Below are positions 8,434-18,968 of a stretch of DNA of 64,000 nucleotides, one piece after another. Below the pieces are notes generated by a model. That model searched no databases. It saw only the letters and a list, made by a program, of their open reading frames with translations, and was not told the origin of the DNA. The DNA is from Datura wrightii (Eukaryota; Streptophyta; Magnoliopsida; Solanales; Solanaceae): NCBI GenBank assembly GCA_035772735.1, contig JASDFA010000010.1, forward strand, positions 131,753,001 through 131,817,000, read 5' to 3'. Numbering within the stretch: the stretch's first letter is position 1; every line of letters starts with the position of its first letter. Position numbers and translations under genes: made by a program.

Positions 8434-10869
8434 TCACGTGTCTACTAGGGAGATGGACGATTTCTCCCGATCCTGGTCATCTCCCCAGTAGTTCTCAACC
8501 TTGTCAGGTGGCCTACCTAGTAGCTCTCGGGAATCACTCAATCCATTCGCATTCCCATGATCAATCACGTTGATCACCGAGAGTTCCTTATAGACAGTCG
8601 GGAGCTTAGGTGTCTTGTACACGTCGAACACCTCAACCTTGTCGTGTGCTCGCATTGTGAGTTGACCCGCAGCTACATCAATCAATGCCTTTCCGGTTGC
8701 CAAAAAGGGTCGTCCCAAAATAAATGGGACTTCCGCATCTGGTTCAAAATCCAGAACAATGAAATCTACCAGAAAAATGAGGGAGCCTACCTGCACTAGC
8801 ACATCCTCAACAATGCCATCCGGCTTAGCTAAAGACCTGTCTGCTAGCTGCAAGATCACTGTTGTAGGTCTAAGACTCCCTAGTCCTAACTTTCTGAATA
8901 CCGAAGATGGCATCAGATTTATACTTGCCCCCAAGTCGCATAACCCACGAGCTCCGATACTTTGCCCAATCGTCAGCTGGATAGTAAAACTTCCAGGATC
9001 CTTCAGTTTAGTGGGCAACCTGTTCTGAATACGGGATGTGCATTCCTCCGTTAAAGCCACCGTGGCATACTCAGTCAAGCGACTTTTGTTGGCCACGATG
9101 TCTTTGATATACTTCGCATATTTTGTCACACCCTGCAAGACATCAACAAGAGGTAAGTTAACATGTACCTGTTTAAGTACCTCCATGAATTTCTGGAAAC
9201 ACGCCTCCTCCTTGTGTTTCTTAAGTCGTTGAGGGAACGGGGGTGGAGGCCTTGCTGGTTCAGCTTCTTTGGTCTTCCCCGTATCTGAGGTTTGTTCTCC
9301 CTCAACATCTGCTGCTCCTGACTTCTGAGGCGGTCTTTCCGGTTCTACCTCCTTTAATTGTAAACCACTCCTCGTGGTCACTGCATTCACCTGCTTAGGA
9401 TTGGGATCCGTGTCGCTAGGTAGTCCTCCCCTTGGTCTAGTATTTTGGGCACTAGCAAATTGCCCAAACTGATATTCAAGAGCCTTGGTTGCCAATTGAT
9501 TGTTCTTTACTTCGGCTGCCAATTTGACATAGTCAGCCTGCAATTGTGCCTGGTTGGCAATCATGGTCTTGAACATTTCCTCAATAGTCGGTGATGGTGG
9601 TGGAGGAGGGGCATTGTGATTTCTGAACTGATTCTGATAGCCTTGTTGCCCTCCTTGGTTTCTGTGCATACCCTGCCCTGAACCTTGGCCTTGTTGATTG
9701 TTGCTACCCCACGAAAAATTCGGATGATTCCTCCAATTCGAGTTGTAGCCACCACCAAACTGCTGTTGATTCCTCTGTGCATTGCCCACAAAGTTGACAG
9801 AATCAGGATTTGCACCACAGCATTCAGCTGAATGCTCACTACTACCACACACTTCACACCACATCTGTTGGACTGCATTGACTGAGGCTGAAGGCTGGTT
9901 CAAATTCATATTGCTGAAGTGAGTGTTTAACTGATTTTGCAAAGCAGCTATCTGTGCAGCGATAGCTGTGAATCCATCCACTTCAAGCACTCCCGCTGCT
10001 TTCCTTGCTCCACCTCTTGAAGAATCTGCATTCCATTCCGGATTGCCTTGTGAAATTCGGTTGAGCAAAGTGTACAGCTCCTCATAAGTCTTCTCCAGCG
10101 CTTGCCCTCCAGCTGCTGAGTCTAACAAAATTTTAGTGTGGGGTTCCAAACCCTCAATAAAAGTGTGTACCAACACCTCATTTGACTGATGATGATGAGG
10201 ACAGTCCCGCAACATGGACTTGAATCTTTCCCAGGCTTGATAAAGATTTTCTCCTTCCCTCTGTTTAAAACTTAGAATCTGACTTCTAAGTTTAGCTGTT
10301 TTACCTGAAGGGAAAAATCTGATCAAAAACTTCCTTGCAAGATCATCCCACGTTGATATAGAGTTGGGTGGTTCAGCTTTTAACCACCTCTTGGCTTCAC
10401 CAAGTAAGGAAAATGGAAATAAGGTGAGCCGAACATAATCAGGTGACACTCCAGCGGGTATGTAAGTGTCACTTATCTCCAAAGAGTTCTGGAGATGTTG
10501 TTGCGGATCTTCGTGAGGGAGACTGGTAAACTGCCCGCTAGTGTGCAAAAGTTGCACCATATTTTGCTTTAACACAAATCTCCCTCCAGGCTCTGGTTTG
10601 CGGATGCTGGAATGTACATTATTAGCGTGTGGGATTGCCACCTCGCGAACCGGCCTGGCTGCTACTTCCTCGGGCACTAACACTGCCCGCACAACTGGTG
10701 GATTTGGTTGCTCCATCATAGACTGTTTAAGCAACTGCAGCTTCTTCCGAAGAGTTTCTCTATGTTGACTGTGCAATTCACGTTCTGGCTCTAAGTAAGA
10801 TTCCACCAGCTCCTTGTCCCTTGCCAGTGTTCCAGAAATAAAAATCTGCAAAATACAGGCTAAGACCAA
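8434..10869 (-). CDS. gag-protease polyprotein of element A (intact, no RT)
   Basis: An 811-residue open frame, the only long intact ORF in the window. Residues about 140-270 form the retrotransposon gag domain (FPFSLLGEAKRWL, STWDDLARKFLIRFFP, GENLYQAWERFKSMLRDCP). A CX2CX4HX4C zinc knuckle (CEVCGSSEHSAECC) lies near residue 340, followed by an Asn/Gln/Gly-rich RNA-binding-like stretch. A proline-rich linker follows. Near residue 645 is the retropepsin-like motif DLGASINLMP (the DSGA equivalent, with Leu for Ser, usual in Athila), and FILGRPFL lies near residue 720. The frame stops right after the protease, where RT should begin. The first Met is about 80 nt past the primer site; an internal start at MMEQPNPP (residue about 51) is possible. 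Role inferred: particle assembly and polyprotein cleavage for a non-autonomous element. Confidence 0.9.
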   Translation of the reverse strand: MVLACILQIFISGTLARDKELVESYLEPERELHSQHRETLRKKLQLLKQSMMEQPNPPVVRAVLVPEEVAARPVREVAIPHANNVHSSIRKPEPGGRFVLKQNMVQLLHTSGQFTSLPHEDPQQHLQNSLEISDTYIPAGVSPDYVRLTLFPFSLLGEAKRWLKAEPPNSISTWDDLARKFLIRFFPSGKTAKLRSQILSFKQREGENLYQAWERFKSMLRDCPHHHQSNEVLVHTFIEGLEPHTKILLDSAAGGQALEKTYEELYTLLNRISQGNPEWNADSSRGGARKAAGVLEVDGFTAIAAQIAALQNQLNTHFSNMNLNQPSASVNAVQQMWCEVCGSSEHSAECCGANPDSVNFVGNAQRNQQQFGGGYNSNWRNHPNFSWGSNNQQGQGSGQGMHRNQGGQQGYQNQFRNHNAPPPPPSPTIEEMFKTMIANQAQLQADYVKLAAEVKNNQLATKALEYQFGQFASAQNTRPRGGLPSDTDPNPKQVNAVTTRSGLQLKEVEPERPPQKSGAADVEGEQTSDTGKTKEAEPARPPPPFPQRLKKHKEEACFQKFMEVLKQVHVNLPLVDVLQGVTKYAKYIKDIVANKSRLTEYATVALTEECTSRIQNRLPTKLKDPGSFTIQLTIGQSIGARGLCDLGASINLMPSSVFRKLGLGSLRPTTVILQLADRSLAKPDGIVEDVLVQVGSLIFLVDFIVLDFEPDAEVPFILGRPFLATGKALIDVAAGQLTMRAHDKVEVFDVYKTPKLPTVYKELSVINVIDHGNANGLSDSRELLGRPPDKVENYWGDDQDREKSSISLVDT

Positions 10870-10945
10870 GTTGTTAACACTTAAGAAAATAAAAATACAA
10901 ATACAGTAAATTTACACTAAACAAAATTTTACAAATCGCCTAGCC

Positions 10946-10963
10946 TCCCCGGCAACGGCGCCA
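10946..10963 (-). other. Primer binding site of element A (tRNA-Asp)
   Basis: The plus strand reads TCCCCGGCAACGGCGCCA, the 18-nt 3' end (with CCA) of plant tRNA-Asp(GTC). It lies six bases inside the right LTR. On the minus strand it is the complement that primes reverse transcription. Confidence 0.93.
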
Positions 10964-10969
10964 AAAACT

Positions 10970-12435
10970 TGTTCGGTCTGCTGTTCGGGTTGGTATTAAA
11001 TATTATCAACCGACACGCAAGTGCACGTGGTCAAACAAGTAATAAAGTGGCTAAGTAGTCAAGTATCGATCCAAGGAGGCTGCTCTAGATATGTAAAACT
11101 GCCTAGTTTACTATATCTCTATTCTATTCCTAACTATGTTAACAACAATCCAACCAAGGGTTGAGTGAGTTTTTGTTTCTAAACTATTTATATACTACAA
11201 TTAATAACAACTATTTACTTTTGAATTTAGACAATGGATATGCACATGCCAAGGTTAAGAACGAGTAATGAACTTGATAATCATGATAATTTGGTCATCC
11301 TCTTCTTCATGTTGCTAGCCAAGAATGTTTGCCTAGAAATTAAAACTTTCGTATTTAATTTCACTTTAGAATCATAAACCATCCGTCTACATTTCTGTGA
11401 TCAAATGCAATTTATGACCTAGCACTACAATTCCGGTTCCTAAATTGACTAATACGGCTTTCAAGTATATTTCTATCAAGAAAGCACATCAAAACCCAAT
11501 TTTCCCAAATCAAGTTAAGAACAATACCCTATTAATTCACAACTTTCCAATTTCGTGCTCTCTCGAGTGAAATTGGACTTTTTAGATATACATTAATGGT
11601 GGCCAATCAATAATGTAGTAAGCACAAGAATTAATAGAACAACATGCAAGAAGAAGAAGAAACCATATCAATTATCACCAAAATTCATTACACAAGTTCA
11701 AAACCTCAGCAAAGAAGGGAATTAGCCACTCATTCTTGGATTAATCATCCTAAAATGAGTGTAAATCATGCATACAATTGAAGGAAAGAAGAAAGGAAGA
11801 GAAGAAAAACTCTTAGCTTTTCTATTCTTCAACTGCCACAAACCCACGTTCCTGCTCTCCACTTCTGAACTCAGTCTAAAAACTAAAAACTGATTAAAAA
11901 TAAACCTAAGTGTGCTATTTATACTAGTGGGAAAATTTTCCCGGAATAACAAGCAACGTGTCACGGAGGCCAACGCGGAGCACTGCCTCCGTGACACGGC
12001 GTGGACGCGGACCCTCTCTGGAAATTGCAGGGTCTAGATAATTGGCCTCAACGTGGCACGGAGGCCATCGCGGAGGCCTATCTCCGTGCCACGGAACTGA
12101 CGCGCAGGCACACTGGAAATTGCCTAATTAATTCCTGCCCAGGCAGTGTGCTACCGCGATGGTAGCGTGGCACGGCTCCATTGCGGAGCCAGTGTAAAAT
12201 GTGCCATCCAAGGTCTTTTCCACGCTCGCATCCAAGTCCAACTCCGACATAGTTCCAACACGCATTTTAGCTCCTAAAAATCACATTATCCTGCAAAACA
12301 AATGCTAATCATGTTGGTTAGTATAAATTCATATTTTATTACCAAATACATGATATTATATACACATTGCACAACAAACAAGGTAAAAATGATACGTTTG
12401 AGTATCACTTGGGCATATAAATCTGCCCAAGATCA
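10970..12435 (-). repeat. 5' LTR of element A
   Basis: 1,466 bp, with TATA box TATAAATA at 11916-11923 (minus) and the palindrome array at about 11951-12189. Against the other LTR, the third palindrome carries two C-to-T changes (ggtagcg, ccattgcgg) that weaken its arms, while the first hairpin is unchanged. Confidence 0.95.
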
Positions 12436-12440
12436 CTAAC
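12436..12440. repeat. Right target-site duplication of element A (CTAAC)
   Basis: Second copy of CTAAC, immediately after the LTR end AGATCA. Confidence 0.95.
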
Positions 12441-13910
12441 CCAACTTGTGAATTATCTAAGTATCTATCATGGGTATACTTTATTCATGTTTCTAATGTT
12501 GAATTCAAATTTATGGGCATGTTTTATAATGCTTTCAATTAAAATTCATGTTTTGTAATCATAATGCCCAATTATGAAAGTTCATGATAGGTTGAGATTA
12601 TGATCTATATTTTCAAGTATGGTGAGATGTATATGATGAAAGTATGATTTCAAATTACCTATGCTTATATCCATGATTTTGACTATCTAAAGTATGTTTA
12701 AATTTTGGGCTAGCCCATATGATCAAGAATGTTTATGCTTTACTTAAATTTCATGTTATTAGGTTACCACATGATTTTGGAGTCTAGACTCCCACTTTTT
12801 ATCTTGTGGTATGGTTTGAGCCATATCTACTCATGATATGTTTTCAGATTATGCATGTATGATTATGATTCAGCTTTATCAAAAGACGATAGTTCAGCTT
12901 TATGGAAAAATGATGGAGAACATATGCATGTTTTTGGGAATATTGTTTAGCACCGTGTAGGCTAAGGGTTCAATTAACCCTGTGCCTCAGAACTACGTGC
13001 CAACGTAGGTATGTTCATATTATTTGGGACCTCCCTTGTGAGTTTTCCCTACCCCAAGGGGCCTTCAGCTTGATATTATATCATGGTAGCGCCCTTGGCC
13101 CTGGCAAGGCTTTGGACGGCTCTGTCCACTTGAGTGTGATAGGCGAGACCATGTAAGCTCTATCATGGTAATGTCGGTTATATGATGAGTCTCTCATTAT
13201 TCCTTATGATTTTAGTAATGCATGTTCATCAGTCATGGTATATGTTTTCAATAGGTTTGACCCAATATTCAGTTCTACTTATGAATAATCAGTTTCAGCT
13301 TTTGGTCATTCGATCCAGTTATGATATTCAGTTAAGTTTAAGTCAAGTTTTCAGATACTAGTACGCAAGCCCTACTCGCAAAATCTTATGATGAAATGTT
13401 TTATGATATGCATGATTTCTTATTTTTACTTACTTCGCAGTTTTACTTACCTTGCATACTAGGTACATTTCCATACTCACCGCATACTTTACATTGTATC
13501 GTTTCATGATACAGGCTCGGACATTGTGGTTTAATCCTGCCGTTAGCCATATCCTTAGAGTTAGCATCTCTCAGCCAGAGTTGGTGAGTCCTCATCCTTC
13601 GAGGACCCTTTTATCAGCCTATGTTTAGTATTTTCAGTTTTTGACTTTAGTGAGTTAGTTGGGGTCTTGTCCCATCAACTCGTCAATATGTAGAGGCTTA
13701 TCAGACATAGTATGTTTTTAGTTTCAGATCACTATTATGTATCCAGATATTCATTGTTATCATATTTTCATACTTCCCCAATTTTATATGTTAGACTTCT
13801 GCATTATTATATTGAGTTTTAGATATCATATTCATGCCATGGGTCGACTTGGAGCCTCTCAGGGTTCTTTGTCTCGTGTCTCGATCTGGGCCTATGTTCG
13901 GGTCGTGACA

Positions 13911-13933
13911 AACTTGGTTTCAGATCATTAGGT
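13911..13933 (+). other. Degenerate initiator-Met primer site of element B
   Basis: Reads aacttggtttcagatcatta. The consensus TGGTATCAGAGC seen intact at 60234 is changed at two positions (TGGTtTCAGAtC). Confidence 0.75.
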
Positions 13934-14120
13934 TTTGAACTATCCTAGGGTGTCTCAAATTCGCGTTAAGTAGAGTCTTTTTCATGGGTGTGAACGTACC
14001 ACACTTATGACAAAGAGGCTACAAAACATTTTAGGAGAACTTCCCTTTTTTCATGATCTATGTCGTGCGATGAAATGTCTCTCTATCCTTCTAACTCATG
14101 CTATACGCGTTTGCAGAATC

Positions 14121-15365
14121 ATGCCTCCTCAATGAGTTAATGGAAGAAGGAACGGAAATGGGAATGACCATGAGAATGGCAATGGGGATAGGCACCAACA
14201 GGCTCCACCATCCCCTGAGGATCATGTGCTCGAGCAGGTGGCCCATACAGAGTTTAGGGCTACCATCCAGATGTTGGCACAGGCATTGACCGCCTAAATG
14301 AACCAACAGGCGGTAGCACATATCCCCCAGAATGGGAATGCGGCAGCGGCAAGAGTCCAGGACTTTCTTAGGATGAACCCTCAATAGTTTCTCGGATCGA
14401 AGGTGGAGGAGGATCCATACGAATTTATGGACAAGATTCAGAAAATCACCCAGATCATGGGGGTGACAGGGGAGGAGTGTGGAGATGTTGCCTCTTATTA
14501 GTTAAAAGGGGTTGCACATATCTGGTTCAGGCGGTGGAAGGATGCTAGGATAGTTGGAGCGAGCCCCATTAATTGGAACGAGTTCCATACTGCGTTTTTG
14601 GATCGGCTCTTTCCCCGAGAGATGAGGGAGATCAAAGTAGCTGAATTTGTGAACTTGAGGCAGAATAATATGATGGTCCAGGAGTATGCTTTAGAGTTCA
14701 CCCGCCTATCCAAATATGCACCTGAGATGGTGGCAGACCAGAGGGCTCAAGTGAGTCCATTTGTGCATGGGATAGCAAACTATTTGGTCAAAGATTGCCG
14801 GACGGCGATGCTTCATCAGGATATTGACTTCTCACGGATAGTTGTGTACACCCAGCAAATAGAGGTGGTACAGGCGAGTGAGCAGGAGAGAGAGGCCAAA
14901 AGGGCCAGGAATGATAGCTTTGTATTATCCCAGCAGAGACCTAGTGGTGGGTACCGTCAGTAGTCCCACCAGAGATCATCAGCCCCAACGCCATCAGCAA
15001 AGAATGTGTCATCCAGATCTAGGTGAAACTAGAGGGGACGAGCATCAGGCTCTCGACATCAGGGGAGCAAATCTGTGGAGCCTAGTATTCCAGTGTGTGA
15101 TAGGTGTGGCCAGAGGCATACAGGTTAGTGCTTAGCAGGTATAGGCGATTGTTTTAGGTGTGGGAAGCCCAGACATATGCTCATAGATTTTCCAGCAGTT
15201 AGACAGGGCCATGGTATAGGTCGAGTCCTAGCTACCAGTTCAACAGCAGCACCAACACTCTCAGTTCAGCAGGGAGCCTCCACTAGTGCAGGTGGTGGTC
15301 AGCGTCAGAACAGATTTTATGTCATATCATTGCGTTAGGAGCAGGAGGTCTCTCCAAATGTAGTC
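14121..15365 (+). pseudogene. gag of element B (broken)
   Basis: Starts MPPQ* at 14121 and is interrupted by in-frame stops almost at once. Recognisable parts are GVAHIWFRRWKDAR, NEFHTAFLDRLFPREMREIK (14580-14640) and YALEFTRLSKYAPEM, the retrotransposon gag domain. The long open piece is 14598-14963. A double zinc knuckle follows at about 15090-15180: CDRCGQRHTG then CFRCGKPRHM, with a stop between them and the last Cys of the second knuckle replaced (IDFPA for the usual RDCPA). Same family as the gag at 60439. Confidence 0.85.
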
Positions 15366-15940
15366 AATGGTATGTTAGTATTCCACCTTGATGTATACAC
15401 ATTACTAGATCCAGAAGCTACTTTATCTTTGTGACGCCCTATGTAGTTTCGGAGTTAGTCCCAAAATCCTATCAGGACCCTTTTAAGTCTCTACTCCAAT
15501 TGTTGATTCAGTTATAGCTCAACGGGTATATAGAAATTTCCCTATCACAGTCCTTTAGAAAGTCACCTAAGTAGGTTTAGTAGAGCTAGCATGATAGATT
15601 TTGATGTTATCTTTGGCATGGATGGGCTACATGCATGTTATGCCTTAGTAAATTATAGAATTTGTATTGTAGAGTTTCGGTTTCCGGGTGAGCCAGTCCT
15701 AGAATCGAAGGGTAGTTAAACTGTGCCTGTAGGTCATTCCATTTCCTACCTTAAGGCCACAAAGATGATCTTTAAAGGTTGTGTGCACCACCTAGTTAGG
15801 ATTAAGGATGATATATCCAAAACCCCGACTATCCAGTTAGTTTCTATAGTGTGTGAATATCAAGAAGTGTTTCCAGATGATTTGTGGTTATTCCTCTCGA
15901 ACGGTAGATCAACTTTGATATTGACCTTCTTCCCAATACA
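15366..15940 (+). pseudogene. Aspartic protease region of element B (broken)
   Basis: FHLDVYTLLDPEATLSL corresponds to the usual D-[ST]-G-A catalytic site, here DPEA, so the Ser/Gly positions are lost. MIDFDVIFGMDGL (about 15590-15630) is the DFDVILGMDWL block of Tekay-type proteases. 15723-15953 continues into the linker before RT (YEVFPDDL-like) and ends in a frameshift. Confidence 0.75.
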
Positions 15941-17495
15941 CAACATATATTGATTCCTCCTTACGGGATTTCTCCAGCTGATCTAAAGGAGTTGAAGGAG
16001 CAGTTGAAAGACCTCTTATACAAGGGTTTCATCATACCTAGAAAATCCCCATAGGGTGCACTAGTTTTATTTGTCCGAAAGAAGGATGGATCCCTCTGAA
16101 TGTGCATACATTATCGGCAATTGAACAAGGTCACACTCAAGAATAGATATCCTCTCCCAAGATTGATAACTTGTTTGACCAGCTTCAAAGTGCCAAGTGT
16201 TTCTTAAGGATAGACCTCAGATCAGGGTATCATCAGCTCAAGGTTAGGGAGAGTGACATTCTGAAGACAGCCTTCAGGACTCGATATGGTCACTCGGAGT
16301 TTGTAGTTATGTATTTTAGAAGAACGAATGCTCCTGCAGCTTTTATAGATTTGATGATCAAGGTGTTCAAGCCTTATTTGGACATTTTCGTGATTGTTTT
16401 CATAGATGACCTTCTTATATACTCTCGGAGCAAAGAGGAGCATGCCGCTCATTTGAGAGTATTACTACAGACTCTTAAGGATTGCCAGTTGTATGCTAAG
16501 TTTAGCAAGTGTGAGTTTTGGTTAAACTCAGTAGTATTTTTGGGTCATGTGGTGTCAAGTAAGGGTGTATAGGTGGACTCTCAGAAGATAGAAATTGTGA
16601 AGAATTGGCCTAGACTAGTTAGCCCTTCAAATATCAGGAGTTTCTTGGGTTTAGCTAGTTAGTATAGGAGATTCGTGGAAGGATTTTCATCCATTGCGGC
16701 ACTGTTGGCTAAGTTGACCCAGAAGAAAGTAAAGTCTCAATGGTCAGAGGCCTGTGAGAAGAGCTTCGAAGAGTCGAAGAGTTGAAGACTCGACTCACCC
16801 CAGCACCAGTGTTGACCCTACCAGAGGGTAATGATGGGTTTGTGGTATATTATGACGCCTCAAGGATCGGCCTTGGTTGTGTATTAATGTAGCACGGTAA
16901 GGTAATAGCCTCTGTGTCCAGGTAGTTTAAAGTCCATGAGAAGAACTATCCAACTCACGACCTCGAGTTGGCAGCGGTAGTATTTGCCTTGAAGATTTGG
17001 AGACACTATTTATACAGGGTCCATGTGGATGTGTTTATGGACCAAAAAAGCCTATATTACGTTTTTACTCAGAAGGATCTAAATCTACGTCAAAAAAGGT
17101 GGATAGAGCTTCTTAAAGATTATGATATAAGTGTCCTTTACCATCCGGGCAAGGCTAATGTGGTAGCAGACACCCTTAGCAGACTTTTTATGGAGAGTGT
17201 GACTCATGCAGATGAGGAGAGGAAAGAGTTAGTAAAGGATGTGCATCGGCTTGCGTGGTTAGTAGTTCGTCTTGTTAACTCGACAAATAGTGGTGTTATT
17301 GTTCAGAATGGATCAGAATCTTCCTTGGTGACCGAAGTCAAGGCTAGGCAAGACGAGGACCTTATTTTGGCAAAGTTGAAGGGAGCTGTTCAAAATCAGG
17401 AGGTGGAGGTTTTCTCCCAAGGGGAAGATGGTGTGCTTCAATATCAAGGTCATCTGTTTGTTTTAGGTGTTGATGATTTAAGAGATCAGATGTAG
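15941..17495 (+). pseudogene. Reverse transcriptase-RNase H of element B (broken)
   Basis: RT starts with the IPPY-ELKEL block about 15950 and carries a stop within KKDGS (about 16095). The palm is open at 16171-16572: CFLRIDLRSGYHQLKVRE, then FIDDLLIYS (about 16398-16425), the YXDD-equivalent catalytic motif, then KCEFWL-VVFLGHVVS. A stop (GV* near 16570) and a frameshift near 16775 separate it from RNase H. RNase H is open from 16968 (ALKIWRHYLYRVHV, YHPGKANVVADTLSR). A C-terminal linker (ESSLVTEVKARQDEDL) reaches 17495. Confidence 0.88.
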
Positions 17496-18725
17496 CATGA
17501 GGCTCATGGTTCCAGATATTCTATACATCCAGGTGCCACCAAGATGTATCGTGATCTACGGGAAGTCTATTGGTGGAATGGAATGAAGAAGGACATAATA
17601 AAGTTTGTGGCAAAGTGCCCCAATTGTCAACAAGTGAAAGTTGAGCATCAAAGGCCCGTAGGTGTGCTTCAAGACATTAGTATCCCTAATTAGAAGTGGG
17701 AGGAAATCAGTATGGACTTTATTACATGGTTTACTCATAATCGTTGAAAGTATGACTCTATTTGTGTTGTTGTAGATAGGTTGACTAAAGCAGCTCATTT
17801 CCTACCGGTCAAAGCTACCGATTCAGCGAAGGATTATGCTAAATTGTATATTCAGGAGTTAGTTCAATTGCATGGAGTGCCCTTGTCCATCATATCAGAT
17901 AGAGGTACTCAGTTTACCTCCCAATTTTGGAGATCGTTTCAAAAGGGACTTGGTATTCAGGTCAAGCTTAGCACAGCTTTTCACCCGCAAACAGATGGTC
18001 AGGCTGAATAGACCATTTAGACACTTGAGGATATATTGAGAGTGTGAGTGATTGATTTCAAGGGTAGTTGGCAGCTACTATTCCAGCATTCAGATGGCTT
18101 CGTTTGAGGCTCTTTATAGGCGGAGGTGTATATCGCATATTGGTTGGTTTGAAGTCAGTGAAGCTATGTTGATAGGATCGGATTCAGTTCATGAGGCAAT
18201 GGAGAAGGTTCAGCTTATAAAGGAAAGGTTGAAAATAGCTCAGAGTCTCCAAAAGTCCTATGCGAATGTGAGGAGGAGAGAACTTGAGTTTGAGGTTAAT
18301 GATTGGGTATTTCTAAAGGTGTCTCCCGTGAAGGGAGTGATGAGGTTTGGAAAGAAAGGGAAACTCAGTATCTTGGCCCATACCGGATTGTGAGATTTGT
18401 TCGCAAGGTGGCCTATGAGTTTGAGTTGCCCACATAATTGGGTTCAGTACATCCAGTTTTTCATGTGTCACTTTTAAGGAAGTGCATGGGTGATCCAGCT
18501 TTGGTTGTTCCTGTGGAGAGCGTAGGTGTGAAGGATACCCTTAGCTATGAGAAGGTTCTGGTGGAAATACTTGATTGTCAGGTTCAGAAGCTAAGAAACA
18601 AGGAAGTAGCTTCAGCAAAGGTTCTATGGAGGAACCAGCATGTTGAGGGAGTTACGTGGGAAGCCGAGGTAGATATGATGGCTAAATACCCGCATCTATT
18701 CCCTTCTGGTGTAGTTTCAGCTTGA
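17496..18725 (+). pseudogene. Integrase with chromodomain of element B (broken)
   Basis: The HHCC zinc finger runs through SRYSIHPGATKMY to CPNCQQVK (about 17508-17640). Catalytic positions are visible as MDFITW (about 17713), SDRGTQFTS (about 17898) and the Glu of GQAE (about 18006), which is followed at once by a stop. An internal deletion removes roughly ten codons between FKGSW and YYSSIQMASFEALY (about 18065-18090). The C-terminal piece 18438-18725 is a chromodomain: VLWRNQHVEGVTWEAEVDM and KYPHLF. Chromodomains bind histone marks and steer chromovirus integration; that role is from family knowledge. Confidence 0.88.
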
Positions 18726-18968
18726 GGTATCAGTTTCCTAACTAGTACTCTAATTAGTTTCATGTTCAATTCATGTGCCCCAGTTTCTTTCATGTCAATG
18801 CATGTAGGTGTGACTCATGAATTCAGTTTAGTCATGTATTTTAGTCCAGAGTCAGTCACTTTGTCAGTTTTTAGCTTAAATGTTCATTATTTGAGATGAC
18901 AATTGCTTTCCCCAAATTTTCAGTATGTTTAACCACATTTTAGGATGAATATTCTAAGGAGAAGATAT

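Larger units (their letters stand above)
2452..12435 (-). mobile_element. Young pol-less Athila/Tat-type LTR retrotransposon (element A)
   Basis: A 9,984-bp minus-strand element with LTRs 2452-3916 and 10970-12435, which I count as 13 substitutions and one indel apart (about 0.9%). It has a perfect CTAAC target duplication, an 18-nt tRNA-Asp primer site beside the right (5') LTR, and a purine-rich tract (tttaagtgtggggtaag on the minus strand) beside the left (3') LTR. It encodes an open gag-protease gene and, downstream, a putative plant transposon protein. No RT, RNase H or integrase is present. The protease tail runs straight into the non-coding 'gggttgcctaccgtgc...ggtttaacgtcg' segment (8380-8425), whose counterpart normally follows pol (see 23163-23215 in C). 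It is therefore a deletion derivative that would depend on enzymes supplied in trans. Confidence 0.93.
1705..13910 (+). repeat. 5' LTR of element B (interrupted at 2452-12440)
   Basis: Two pieces, 1705-2451 and 12441-13910. Removing element A and one CTAAC gives 2,217 bp, against 2,216 bp for the 3' LTR. The uninterrupted 3' LTR reads 'ggggtcttaatccaactcgcg' across the equivalent of the breakpoint, so it serves as the empty-site reference. Confidence 0.93.

Noticed and set aside
10946..10963. A tRNA-Asp 3' end, possibly a tRNA gene
   Set aside because: Only the last 18 bases are present, at the exact primer-site position of an LTR element; no acceptor, D or anticodon arms precede it.
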